Origin: Cynocephalus volans
Lineage: Eukaryota > Chordata > Mammalia > Dermoptera > Cynocephalidae
NCBI RefSeq assembly: GCF_027409185.1
Contig: NC_084466.1
Location: 74,010,501 to 74,074,500 of the forward strand
Length of the DNA: 64,000 nt
Direction: 5' to 3'
Both the position numbers and the translations under genes were made by a program. Positions 1-11,879 of the stretch are shown here, one piece after another; the first letter of the stretch is position 1, and every line of letters begins with the position of its first letter. Under the pieces are notes generated by a model, which saw only the letters and a program-made list of their open reading frames with translations, was not told the origin of the DNA and searched no databases.

Positions 1-980
1 TGAATCAAGACCTGCTCCCTCTCTCTCAGCTCCCAGCTCAGTCAGGCAGAAACTCCACTCCAGAGCAGTGCAGCCAAGAACACAGCACTTCCTCTCCCAC
101 AGCTACCAGTTGGAAGAATATCTTCCTGGGACAGGAAGGGTGCTAGCTTTTCCTGTCCTACCTCTGCCACCTATTGCTGGAGTTATGTTCCAGGTGAGTA
201 TGGCCAACAGGTGGGGTCTCCCTTCTGCCCAGCCACCACCAGTGGGATGTAGGCACTACCTTGAGCATGGCACCACTGAGAATACTGGGGCCCTAACTGC
301 CCTAGATTGTCAGTCTTTGTAAAGCCTTTTTGATGTACTTCTCAGAAATTGAGGATGTGAATAACTATGATTTGGTAACAAATATTTTTGAAGTCAGGTA
401 ATTTCTAATTTTTTGACTTAAAGAAATGGAAGAAGGATGTATTGGATTAAAAAAAGTTTGGATGATACATCATGAAGTGATTTGGAGCATATAATTTATA
501 AGTTGTTCAAAGAATTAAGTTGCAACACTATTATAAAATCCCTTCCAGTACATTTTATTTTGTTTATATGGACAGAGTTTCTCAGCTTTTACGTTTATAA
601 TTATTATAATAAAAATAAAATTGATGTTGAATCCTGTCCCATTCTAGAAATAAATGATATTCACAAATATATGAACTAATTGAAGAAAAGTCTCTTTGAC
701 CTCAAAACATATTTCCAATAAATATGTACTCATTTAATAAATATTTATCCAGACTTAGAATACATATTATACAAATAATTATAATAATCATTCAACTTGG
801 GATACATGTTTTAAACTACTTCAGATATGATTTGCATGCCATAAAATTCACTGATTTAAAATGTACCATTCAAAAATCAAATAAAATGTACTATTTAATG
901 AATTTTAGTATATCTACAGAGCTGTAAAACTATCACAATCTAATTTTAGAACATTTACCTCACTCTGAAAAGAAACCTGC
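1..980. other. Unassigned non-coding sequence
   Basis: No gene is recognised. The first ~330 bases are more GC-rich and look like an eroded mobile element, but I cannot name the family. The rest is AT-rich. Short open frames here have no recognisable domain and no splice context. Confidence 0.4.
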
Positions 981-1039
981 TCATTTACAGTCAATTCCAG
1001 TTACTAACACCAGCCCTAGGCAATTACTAATCTACTTTC

Positions 1040-3325
1040 TGACTCACATATTTGCCTTTAAAAAAATACGTATAATATGTATGTACACACACAATACTCA
1101 TGTATTTTTATATCTGGCTTCTTTTACTGAGCATGTTTTTAAAGTTCATCCACTTTGTAGCATATATCAGTACTTCATTTCTGTGACTGAATAATATTCC
1201 ATTGTACGGATATATCACATTTTAAAAATTCCAATCATCAGTTTATGAATATTTGGTTTGTTTTCACTTTTGACTATCTTAAACAATGCTGCTATGAACA
1301 TTTGTGTACAAGTATACTTACATACTTTGTACTTGTGTACAAGTATTTGTGTTATTGTTTGTATCATATGTATTCTATTTCCAGAGTGAGACAGGAGTCA
1401 ACATCAATTATATTCCAATTTTAATATTTATAAATGCAAAAACTGAATAAAAGCTGTCTACCTAAATAAACAGGAGTAGAAGGAGTTTTATAACAAGAGC
1501 CTCACTCAATTCTTTAAAACAAGAGAAATGAAAATATATGTCTACACAATTCCACTTAGGAATGGAATTGCTGGGTCATGCAGTAAGTCTATGTATAACT
1601 TAAGAAAAAGCCGAATTGTTTTTTTTTTTTCAAATGGCTGCATCATTCTACATTCCTCCCAGCAATGCATGAGGGTTTCAGTTTCTCCACATTCTTGGAA
1701 ACACGTGTTACTGTCTATCTTTTTGATTTCAGCCATTCTAGAGGCTGAGAAATCACATCTCATAGTGGGTTTGATTTGCATTTCCCTAAAGACTAACAAC
1801 ACGGATCATCTTTAAATGTGCTTCCTGACCATTTGTACATCTTTGAAGAAATGTCTATTCAAATCCTTTGCTTGTTTTTTTTTTGGTTGTGCTATTTATC
1901 TTTTAAATTATTGTTGAGTTCTTTATATATTCTAGATACCAGTCAAATATAGTGATTTGGAAATATTTTCTTAGTCTGGGAGCTGTATTTCAATTTCCTG
2001 ATGGTATCTTTTCAAGAGCAAAAGGTTTCAATTTTAATGAAGTCCAATTTAAAATTTTTTTCTTATATTGCTTATGCTTTTGGATTCATATCTAAGAAAT
2101 CATTGTTAAACCCAAATTCACTAAGATTTAATCATATTTCTTTCCAAGAGTTTCATAGTTTTAGCTCTTACATTTAGGTCTATGATCCATTTCTGTGTTA
2201 ATTCTTATGCATGGTATGAGGTCGGTGTTCAAATTCACCTTTTAACATGAATATGTAATTGTCCCATTTGTTGAAAAGACCTTCTTTCTCACTGAATTTC
2301 CTTGGTGCCTCTGTTGAAAGTTGATTGACTGTAAATGCAAGGGCATATTTCTGGGTTCTTAATTTTATTCCATTGATCAATTCTATTCTAAAACTTGATC
2401 ACTGCAGCTTTGTAGTAAGTTTTGAAATTGGGAAGTGTGAGTCCTCCAACTTTGTTTTTCTTTTTCCAGATTGTTTTGGCAATTCTGAGTCCCTTGCATT
2501 TCCATGAATTTTATGAATTAATTTCAGGATCAGCTTGTGTATTAGTCTGTTTCTGTTGCTTATAACAAAATACATGGAACTGGGTAATTTGTAAGAAAAC
2601 AAAATGTATTGCTTACAGTTTCAGAGGCTGGGAAGTCCACAGTCCAGGGAACACATCTGGTGAGGTTCTTCTTTGGTGGTGGCTTTACAGCAATGCAGGA
2701 GTCTCACATGGCAGAAGAAGGCAGAGCAGAGAACAAGAGAGAGAGACTCTCACCTGCTCGCCTTTTAAAGCCCTCAGAACCACACCCACAACCACCATTT
2801 AACCATCAACTTAATCACTTTCAAGGCCCTACCTTTCAATTATCATAATAGGATTCTTCACCCTCGTGACAGTCACAGTGGGGGCCAAGTTTCCAATACC
2901 TGGAACTTTGGGGGACACAATTTAAGCTTCAATGATATTGGCGGTGGAGGACATTCAATCCACAGCAGTTTGCTAATTTCTGGTAAGGACTGTGTTGAAC
3001 ATGTAGACCCATTTGAAGAGTACTGCCATCTTAACAATATTAAGTTCTTTCAGCCCATGAACATGAAATGTCTTTCCATTTATTTAGGTTTTTAAATTCT
3101 TTCAGCAATGTTTTACAGGTTTCAGTGTATAAGCTTTGTACTTATTTTTAATTTATTCCTAAGTATTTTATTCTTGATAATATTGTAAATGGAATTCTAA
3201 TTCCACTTTGAAGTATTCATTGCTCGTGTATAAAAATACTTGATTTTTGCATGCTGATCTTTTATCCCACAACCTTGATGAATTCATTTATTAATTCTAA
3301 TAGCTTTGTAGAAAACTCTTTAGGG
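1040..3325 (-). mobile_element. Antisense L1 (older L1M-type), ORF2 3' part, split by an LTR
   Basis: Read on the minus strand, about 1100-1350 matches the end of L1 ORF2 (the stretch around 'caatggaatattattcag'). 1550-2520 and 2970-3300 continue upstream through ORF2, including the antisense hallmark 'ggaattgctgggtcat' at 1562. Many stops show it is long dead. The LTR at 2538-2967 sits inside it, so the L1 is the older insertion. Subfamily not determined. Confidence 0.8.
2538..2967 (-). mobile_element. Solo MaLR LTR (MST/THE1/MLT1A type), reverse
   Basis: The + strand begins 'tgtattagtctgtttctg' and ends '...ccacagca'; this is the reverse complement of a MaLR LTR. It interrupts the antisense L1. 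The 5-bp flanks gcttg (left) and gtttg (right) match at 4 of 5 positions, as expected for an aged ERVL-type target duplication. No internal viral sequence is present, so it is a solo LTR. Confidence 0.8.

Positions 3326-3329
<4 letters not shown>

Positions 3330-3371
<42 letters not shown>
3330..3371. repeat. (CA)n microsatellite
   Basis: About 21 uninterrupted CA dinucleotides, directly next to the mariner-type MITE. Confidence 0.97.
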
Positions 3372-3373
<2 letters not shown>

Positions 3374-3437
3374 AGTGTACTTCAAAAAGTTCATGGAAAG
3401 ATTTGCATTTTCAACGACCTTTCTGAAGTACTCTCAT
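3372..3437. mobile_element. Mariner-type MITE, copy 1
   Basis: A short palindromic element: 'acttcaaaaagttcatgg' on the left is mirrored by a degraded reverse complement ending 'tgaagtactctcataa'. A better preserved copy of the same element lies at 58986-59069. It is too short to encode a transposase. The exact family name is not certain. Confidence 0.6.
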
Positions 3438-3439
3438 AA

Positions 3440-4390
3440 TAATCTTGTATATAGAAATTTCACATTTTTTAAACACTTTAATCTTTATGGCTATTTGAAG
3501 TTTTAAAAGTTATATTTACATCTACGTACTTATTTTTGATGTAGAGAAGTAAGGTAGATCAATAAAAGACTCTCAAGAATAAAGAAATTACACTAAGATA
3601 AAATTTTATAATGTGGAATGGAAATGAGTTCAAGAAAAGGAATGATGTAAAACTTCTGTTTAGAGAAAGCTTGTTCATGTAGTTTTAAAAATTAATGATA
3701 GTGGAAATCACATTGGTATTTAGATTCCATTGGCTACGTTTAAAAGTTATGTAACCGCTTTACTTTAAAACGTCAATTTACAATAAAACAGAAATTGCAT
3801 CCTTAGCACTATTTAAGTGAGCTGAAAACTTTTGATGTGTAATCTAACAACGTGTGAGAACACAGTCACAATTTTTCAAAATTCTTTTATGGGATATAAG
3901 AGCAAAATCACTTCAAAACACTGTATGAATGTACACCTCCTTAGTAGGTCTTACCCTTTGGGATGACTGACTGCCACCTTTCTGAGATTTGAGAAAACTA
4001 CCAAATGACTCCCAATTTTAAATTTAAAAACCTCCCCTAGTGGTCATCCAATAGTCCCAATCATTAATTAATTTTGGTTAAGGGGAGTGTAATCATTCAC
4101 CTGGAATAAGTCATTCAACTGGTCTTAATGCTCAGGGCACTACATATAGGTTTTTTGTTTGTTTTAAAGGTAGGCCTATTCAAGAGTATAAATCTGTCAT
4201 CTATAGTATTTTACTAATTTTAAAGAACTTTTGAAGAAAGGTAAAGTACGTTCACTTTGATTTTCCCCTTTTAGCCTTCCCTAATCCTAAATGGTATTGG
4301 CACAGTTGCTTAATTATCCTTAGCAGTCAGGAAGTTAACACTTTTATGATACTGATACAGAGTTTTAGCACACACAGAGAGACACGCAGT
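3440..4390. other. Unassigned upstream region of SPART
   Basis: AT-rich single-copy-looking sequence between the MITE and the CpG island. No gene or clear repeat recognised. Confidence 0.4.
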
Positions 4391-4399
4391 ACTGAGCCC

Positions 4400-5700
4400 T
4401 ACAGTGTAAGCGGGCTTTTGGAGGTTAGTTCTCCTCCGGACACAGTAGTCACAAAGGTTAAGTTCCAGAACAGCTGCCGGGAGAAATCAGCCTTTGTTCT
4501 CTAAGGTGCACCGTTCCCAGGGCTCCCTCTAGCGGCCACGGGCTCTCGCTGCCTACAACTCCGCTTGTCTCCCTGGAGGCCTCGGTTTCGCGGGGCCGGT
4601 GGCCGTGGCCGCGGGACACCCTGCTTCGGTGGCTGTGGTCGCGGGACACCCTGCTTGGGGGTCTACACTGTGCTCCTGACTCACGAGGTTCTCTCGGGCC
4701 TCCCACCCTCGCTGCTTTTCTCTCCTCATAGAGTTTTACGTTGACTGCTGGGTTCCAAGCGGACTGACGTCCTGCCACGCACCATTTAGAAGGCCAAGGA
4801 GGACCGACCCTGGCCTGGGCTGGCCGGTGACAAGACGGTGAGGAAGAGGCGCGAGGCGGCGTCACGAGAAAGTAAGCCGCGCAGGCTGGGCCGGGTCGCG
4901 GGAGTGAGGGCCGATGGGCGGGGCCTGCGGCGACGCGCGCGCGTGATGTGGCGCGCTGGCTTTGTGAGGTTCCGACCCCCGGCGGAGCGCGGCCGCGTCG
5001 CGTCTGAGGGAGCGGGCCCTGGGCTGCGGCGGCCCGGCTGGGAAGTCTGGGGGCGACGCCGAAGCGCACGAGGTCTGAGGTGGGGCGGCGGCGGGTAGTG
5101 CTTCACCCCTGGGCGGGCGGCGTGAGCGCCCCGCGCACTCGGGCGGGCCGGGGGACGGGTAGGGGAGAAGGCCCGAGGAGCCGGGACCCTGGTCCGCGTC
5201 TCAGAGGTGGCACTTTCGTTGAAGGGAGCAATGTCGAGAGCGAAGAGTTTGAGGAGTTGTTAGTTCACCCCTGTGTCATGTCTGCGGAACCTTTGCCCTC
5301 CGCCCGTTTACTGCGGGGAGGGGAGCGCGACCCTCCTGCGTCGCTCCGTTCCCCGGCCTCGCCGCCCCGCCCCCGCTGTTTACTTTGTCCACACTCGTCG
5401 CGATTGTTCGCCCCCGGCCAGCGCTTCCCGCTTTCAGAGGGATTCGGGAGCCTTTCTTTGCAGAAAGGTCCACAACCTACGGCAGTGATGTTGGGAATGG
5501 GCAGCGTGTGGTTTGACTCTGGAATGCGTTTGTTAGTGTTGCTGGGGACTGAGCCCCCAGAGGATCGCTGCGACCTCGTTCTGTCTGGGCCGTTTCTCCC
5601 GGAGCGCGCGCTGTTTGGTCACGCGGCATCAGCGCGTTACTGTGGGGCCGACCTGCGTTCCACTTTCTAACCGTAATGAGTTGCCCTCCGAGTCTCCTGA
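4400..5700 (+). promoter_or_regulatory. SPART: CpG-island promoter and untranslated first exon region of SPART
   Basis: Very CpG-dense stretch with GC-box sequence (gggcggggc at 4916-4924), lying ~7.3 kb upstream of the first coding exon. That exon has only two untranslated bases before its ATG, so the 5' UTR must come from an upstream exon; this island is the obvious place. Possible exon-1 donors are at 4838 (gtgagg), 4872 (gtaagc), 5071 (gtctga) and 5157 (gtaggg); sequence alone does not decide. CpG-island promoters are often bidirectional, and an antisense transcript is possible. Long open frames here on both strands are typical of CpG islands and are not called as genes. Confidence 0.75.
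4597..4656. repeat. 30-bp tandem duplication in the CpG island
   Basis: Two adjacent 30-base units (4597-4626 and 4627-4656) starting cggtggc and ending gggacaccctgctt, differing at only two positions. Confidence 0.95.
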
Positions 5701-8140
5701 GGACCCTCGAGGTTTGCTTTATTGTGCTGGAGGTTGATGAACGTGCGTTCAACATTGTTGCCTCCGCAATGATGGCTTCAGGTGTTTAAAAATTGAACAG
5801 TTTTTCTTTGGAATTTCCAAACGCAAAAACAATGTCATAGAAGAATGCCCCGAATTATGAAAGGAACTATTATTCGCTCTCATTTACAATAATAGGCTTA
5901 ATTTGGTGGCTTTATTTGACTTGCCCAATATTGTAAAACGTTTTCTAGATCAGATATCAGTCTCCAAGAGCAGGAGGATTAGAAAAACTTGAGAAGGGTG
6001 CTAAACGCACATATAGAACTTACCAAAAGTTAGTAAATTTTGGTGCTTCTAAGGGCTAGAGACAATGTGCATTTTATCTTTGAATCGTTTTAGAGCAGTG
6101 CTTTTAATTTGCTGTGAACCCCAAAACAATTTTTGGAATACTGTCCCCCTTGCAGTTTTACGTTGACTTTTTTACATTATACTTTTAGGTAGTTGAAAAG
6201 GATGCAGTTTGCCACGTGGTGTTGATATTGAGATTTTCTTTTATTTTTTTTTAATTTTTATTTTTTGTAGATCAGGGTTATTTATTTCGTAAATATTAAT
6301 ATTGAAATGGTACATCATTCTTTTCACTGTTTGCCAAGAAGTATAATGTCCTTGTAGTTTTACATCCATCATGATCAGTTTTAAAAATACATTATATTTT
6401 ACAGTTTTTTCCTTGAAATTTTTCTTTGATTTTTACCTTAATGTGATGTATTTTGTTTGAAAGTTTTTTCTTATTAATGTCCATTGTAAGTCTTTAATAC
6501 AAATATTTATATAAATTGTAACTAAGTTTTAAAATTTTTCTGTGGCTAATTCTAGGAGGTAAAATTTTTCCTTTGGGTTGAGTTATTACACGTAGTAATA
6601 TTTGATCAGAATGGCATAAATACCTGATGGATTTTGAAAAATAATCTTTAAATATTAAAAGTAGAAGTTTAGTGGAAATTTATTTCTTAGTGAGGTGGAT
6701 AGAGGGAATTCTACCCAAATTAAAGAAAGCTGTTTGACACCTTTGACTCATTGTTTGGCTGTAGGGAGGCTTTTCCATCCTGGGGCAATGCTCCATAGTA
6801 AGAAAAGGAATGGATGAGAGATGTATGTTTATTGTGTAAAGTGGGAAGATTGTGAAAGAGCCTGGGAGATAAAAACCAGCATGATGACTGCACGCATATT
6901 CCTAGGCAGATCAGTTTTAGTGAGGAGTTCTACTGGAAGTAGAGAACCTGGAAGCCTTTTTCTTAAAATTATGTGTGGTGTTGGTACATGTCCCAAGTCA
7001 CAGTGTTGTTCAAGATCCTGTTGAAGTCAGTTGGACAAACTTAATGATACTGGTTAAGTTCCTCATCAGTTCACAAATGCCTTTTTAACCTCCACTGTCT
7101 TGCTACTGTTTTTCTCTGTGCCTTCTTGTACCCTAAGGGAGATGAAGTGAAGAATGACTGTCCCATAGTTTCTAAGGGAAGAAAGATATTGGGATCTGTG
7201 GAAAGGGGAGACATCCTAATAATGTACAACAGGATAGAAATCCAAGGAAAGGGATTGTCAGTTTTGATAGAGGACTTGGGGTAGGGCAAATATGGCCAGT
7301 TGTATATTGTATTTTCTAAATTGGGGACTGAATATATTCTGTTGATAACCATGAAGCTGCAGCATGATAAGGCCTACTAGTGGCTTGTTTTATTTTTCAG
7401 GTTAGAAGGTATGGTTATATTATTTAATCATCCCGTTTCCTGTGATGCTTGCATAGTAAAGATTGTTGCTAAAAACAGTCTTTTATCACTTAAATTATGC
7501 TATCATGATAAGTTTTAATGAGATAGTTACCAAAGCAGGAGAGGTCCATCATCTGCCCAGATGAATAAGAAGTCTCTCCCTAGAAAGTTGGCAGTATTAA
7601 AGATTAGCATTTATTTGGATGGCCATTCAGAGGAGCACAATGGCAGTCAAAGGGGCTTAAAGACCTCATACTCCTCACAAGCATTTATAGAGCAAAATTA
7701 TGAGTGGAGGTCTTGGAGTCATGGGAATCTGATCAGTGAACTGTGAGGCCAGTGTGATTATTTCGGCATCCTAACTAAGGTCCTCCTTGGCTCCTTGGCT
7801 CCTTCGAGTCTGGAGGTATACAGGCTTCAAAGCAAGCTTGTAGTTGTTTGCCACCTGCGAAGACAACTCCATGAGAGGGGTTACAGATGCTATCTTAAGC
7901 CATAATGCATTCCTTTAAGGAACAGTCTGAACTTAGTTCAAGTCTTAGCCTAAGGAAGTATATGTTTAATCGACATTACTCTTATTATTAACTGAATTTG
8001 TTACTCCTAGGAATCTGGCCAGTCCTGTTCTATCAAGCAGATTTTCTTTTGCTATTTCTCCCTTCCCCCAGCTGATAGGGAAAATTGGGGTCTATCCCCC
8101 AGTTTCAAGATCACAAGAAAAGAATCTCTAAAACTGTAAT
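5700..8140. other. SPART intron 1, proximal part
   Basis: AT-rich intronic sequence. 6800-7900 has several mixed-composition stretches that may be old LTR remnants, but I could not place any family. No exon recognised. Confidence 0.4.
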
Positions 8141-8142
8141 GT

Positions 8143-8440
8143 GTGATAACTGTAGCTACTGGGCACATGTGGGTATTGAGAACTTGGAATGGGGCTAGTT
8201 GGAATTGAAGTATGCTTTTTAAGTGTAAAACACACTGGGTTTTGAAGACAATATATCTTACTAATAGTTTTTATGTTGATACATGTAGAAATTATATTTT
8301 TGATATATTTGGCAAAATAAGATATATTGCCATAATTAATTCTGTTTCTTTTTACCTTTTTTAATGTGGTTATTAGAAAATTTAAAATTATGTATGTGGC
8401 TCGCGTTATAATTTTATTGGACAGTGCTGCTGTAAAGCCT
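8143..8440 (-). mobile_element. hAT-type DNA transposon remnant (MER1-like)
   Basis: Starts with the reverse of the MER1 end ('gtagctactgggcacatgtggg' region) and ends with 'ttattggacagtgctgc', the usual terminal sequence of MER1-type non-autonomous hAT elements. Diverged. Confidence 0.6.
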
Positions 8441-8890
8441 CCATTACATTTTTTTATTGTGCACGCAGATTTAAGAATTAAGTATTTTTATACGACTTCA
8501 ATGAAAACCAGAGATCCTTCCACCCCAATCTCATGCCTTCATACCAAAGTCAGCTTGTCTCAGTTTTCTTAGCTAGTTTTTTGGTCTTTCTCTCTGTATC
8601 CCTAGACAGTATGCTTATATTGCTACTTTATATTTTTTAGTTTTAGGCATTATCCATTAACTTCCCTGTAGGAAAGATGAAGTTTGAGTTCTTTCATCCT
8701 GTACCACATGCACAAAACTTTCTGTCCACCCATTTTCTCATCTTTTCAATATGGTTGTGTCAAAATTTTGCTCTTATCAAGATTTATTGTATATATTATG
8801 ATACTAATCAAAACTGAAACATGCAGTACACTGATTACTTTTTATTTCTAGCTCAGTATCTTGTTTCCCCTGCAGTTAATAACTGTCTAA

Positions 8891-9080
8891 GGACTGGCCC
8901 GGCCCGGCCCGTGGCTCACGTGGGAGAGTGTGGTGCTGATAATACGAAGGCCAAGAGTTTGGATCCCTATATGGGGATGGCTGGTTAGCTCACTTGGGAG
9001 AGTGTGGTGCTGACAACACCAAGTCAAGGGTTAAGATCCCTTTACCGGTCATCTTTTTAAAAAATAAAAATAAAAAATTG
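8891..9080 (+). mobile_element. Dimeric tRNA-derived SINE (CYN type)
   Basis: Two tRNA-Ile-like monomers in tandem: the first contains ggctcacgtgggagagtgtg and 'gtggtgctgataat', the second repeats 'ggctggttagctcacttgg' and 'gtggtgctgacaacacc', each followed by a T-loop/B-box-like 'aagggttaagatccc'. It ends 'accggtcatc' and an A-rich tail. Matches my memory of dermopteran CYN SINEs. Confidence 0.85.
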
Positions 9081-9409
9081 TCTTGATTTTAGTTTTCCAT
9101 GTATTTATTACTAATTAAACCCTGAATCCTCCCACAGTTGTACAGATCTTTTCTCAAAACTTAGAAACACATCAGGTATTCTATCAATTTTAGTTTTTTG
9201 AGAAAATTTTTTCTGAAGTTCTGTCTCCTACTCCAGTCTGGAGTGGTTTGCATCTTTGTGATCTTGGAAACTCCTCATCAGTCTTGGGATTCTTCTCACC
9301 AAACATGGAATCCAGCAAACAGAGGATGTAATACCTGAGCAAACAGTTGGCTGAATTTGGAAGTTATTTTTACTAAGAATTATCAATTAATTGTACCATT
9401 TCCTTCTAA

Positions 9410-9560
9410 CATCTGCTTCCTCCCCCAAGGAGAGCATTAATCCATTCATGAGGGATCTGCCCCCATGTCTCAATCCGTTTCCAATACTGCCACATTGGGG
9501 ATCAAATTTCCACGAGTTTTGGTGGGGACAACACATCCAAACTCTCTCAGCAATCTTATT
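9410..9560 (-). mobile_element. MaLR LTR fragment
   Basis: 'gggatctgcccccatgtctc', 'catgagggatctgccc' and 'ttggtggggacaacacatcc' are the reverse complement of the 5' part of an MST/THE1-type LTR. Truncated. Confidence 0.6.
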
Positions 9561-10980
9561 TTTCATTTTTTGTGTAAGTTCTTTTAGGATGGTCCCTTTG
9601 ATCCTAGTGTTTGAAATTTCACGATATGTTCTGTGGTGTGAGTCTTTTTTCATCCTTTGTCCATTGGTCTTTTTAAATCTAGAAATTCGTGTTTTACAAT
9701 TCTGGGAAATTCTGGGAATTATGTCTTCAATTCTTTCATCCCTCCCTTTTTTCTTTATTTCTGGAAATATTATTATTCAGATGGTTGGCCTTAAAGATTG
9801 GGTCCTCATTTTCTTATCCGTTTCCTATTTTTCTTACTTTAAAATTTAATTTTACCTTTTTATTTACTTTTTTTTATTCCTTCTACAAGAAACTCACTTC
9901 TTTTCCATTTTCCATCTCTGTCTTTTGCTCTGCTTTCTGGGCATTTTTCATAATTTTATAAACTTTTCATTCCTCTTGAATTTTTCTTTCTGGCTATTTT
10001 ATATATTTAAATTCCCAAAAGTGCCTTTTGTTCTTTGAATGTCTTTTTGGGGGTGTGTGTGCGTCCTGTTTTTGTTTTATGGGTGCACTATTTTCTTTTT
10101 CTTTATGTTTTAAATGATAGAGGTTTTTTTTTACAATTTTTTTCCCCTGCATATTGTCCATTTCAACCAAATTATATTGCTCTTATTTTTATTCTTCATT
10201 TTAGATATTTTCCTCTTTTTTGTGATCCTTGGCTGTCTATGTGTGTGTATGTGTGTCTGTAAGTGTAATGAATGAGGCACTGGAAAGCTGATTTGAGACT
10301 CTGTGAGGTAGATCCTATTAATTGTGGCTTCTCAAAGGAATTGCCTGGACAGTTTACCTTGGGGAACTGTAAGTGTCACTATCTTTAGGTCTTTCTGCTT
10401 GGCAGTGATTAGATTCCCCAGAGAAGACACTTCCAGTCTTCTTTCTGGAGAGGTACATGGCTGGCCAGAACTCTAAAAACCAAGTTGTGGAGAAGAAGGT
10501 TGAGGGTCCCAGTATTCAGTAATATTTCATTTAATCACCCTACTTTTGGTATTTAACCTTAATCATGCCTGATAGTCCCCCATCCAGAGCCACTTTATCT
10601 TATATTCTTCTAGATTAAAGAATCCAGTCTTCTGTCAGGGCTGGAGAGAAATAGTTTCTTGAGTGCTTGGTGCAGGAAAGATCTGAGTGTGCTAACTTTT
10701 AAACAGGTTTTTCAGCTGGTCTTTTTTTTTTTTTTTTTTTTCAGCTTTCCCTCTACTCTTTCCAGAGGAAGATTGGATTCCATCAATTCCTGTGTCTTTT
10801 GGAGGTTCTGTGATGTGATGGAAATGAGTCTTCTTCATTGATTTCCCCACTAGATAGTTTAGGCTTCAGCTTTCTCAAGTCTGTTCTAGGAGTTATCCCT
10901 TATCTGCATCCTTTTTTGGTAGCAAAGTACTGTTGACTCTTGATCCTTCCTCTTTGTCCTTGTGAGATATGGTCTTATTA
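9561..10980 (-). mobile_element. T-rich, probably antisense ancient LINE
   Basis: Long pyrimidine-rich stretch resembling dispersed antisense old LINE 3' sequence. An open frame at 9391-9849 is hydrophobic only because the DNA is T-rich. Family assignment is weak. A poly-T run lies at 10722-10741. Confidence 0.35.
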
Positions 10981-11177
10981 TTTGTCTGTTTTATTGAGGG
11001 ATAACATAAAGTGCATATAGTACCCTGATTTTAGTTTATAGCTTAATCATATTTATATATGTATAACCCATAGATGCAGTCATCACCCAGAGGAGATCGA
11101 GAGAAAGCATTTCCAAATGCCCTAAAGGTTCCCTACTGCTCTTTTCAAGTCTATATACCCTTCACCTGTAAGCACTA

Positions 11178-11630
11178 CAGTAGTCCCCCCCTTATTCGCA
11201 GGGGATACATTTCAAGACCCCCAGTGGGTGCCGGAAACCATGGATAGTACAGAACCCTAGATATATGATGTTTTTCGGTATATATACATATACCCTATAT
11301 AAAATTTAATTTATAAATTAGACACAGTTCTCTTGCCCTTTGAGGACATTATTAAGTAAAATAAGGGTTACTTGAACATAAGCACTGTGATGCCATGACA
11401 GTTGGTCTGATAACCGAAATGGCTAAGTGACATGCTGGACAAAGGGATGATTCACATCCTGGGAAGGATGGAGTGAGATGGCCCAGAATGACACAAGATT
11501 TTACCACGCTACTTAGAAGGGTGCTTAACTTAAAATTAACAAATTGTTTGTTTCTGGAATTTTACATTTGATATTTTCAGATTGCAGTTGATCATGGTAA
11601 CTGAAACTGCAGATAAGCAGGGACTACAGA
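11178..11630 (+). mobile_element. Tigger/pogo-type DNA transposon (non-autonomous)
   Basis: Left terminus 'cagtagtccccccttattcg' is matched by an inverted right terminus around 11611-11628 (cagataagcagggactaca). Internal sequence has 'gacccccagtgggtgcc' as in Tigger-derived MITEs. Inserted inside the antisense L1. No transposase frame. Confidence 0.8.
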
Positions 11631-11787
11631 ATTTTGATTTCTGTCATCATAGACTAGTTTTGCCTGTTCTTCAGTTAACTTATGTAAATCATATAGTATG
11701 TAGTCTCAGTACAAGTTCTTTCATTTCTGGCTTCTTTTGTTCAAAGAATTGATGAGATTCATCCATTTTGTAGGCATCAGGATTTTT

Positions 11788-11879
11788 CTGGAGGACGGCT
11801 GGGTTCAGGGATGGAAACACATGACCGTGGTTTGGTGTTATAAGGCTAAGCTCTAACCAACTGAGCTAAAAGGCCAGCC
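11788..11879 (-). mobile_element. Monomeric tRNA-derived SINE with target-site duplication
   Basis: On the minus strand it reads ggctggccttttagctcagt followed by ggttagagc, a single tRNA-Ile-like monomer. Flanked by the direct repeat caggattttt at 11778-11787 and 11880-11889, where the second copy runs on into poly-T. Confidence 0.8.

Noticed and set aside
4458-5069. 203-residue minus-strand frame in the SPART CpG island
   Set aside because: Arg/Pro/Ala-rich composition expected from CpG-island DNA, no domain, no splice evidence.
5080-5670. 196-residue + strand frame downstream of the GC box
   Set aside because: Same compositional reason; it lies in the presumed exon 1/intron 1 area and encodes nothing recognisable.
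9391-9849. 152-residue hydrophobic frame that looks like a membrane protein
   Set aside because: Produced by T-rich antisense repeat DNA, which reads as Phe/Leu/Ile.
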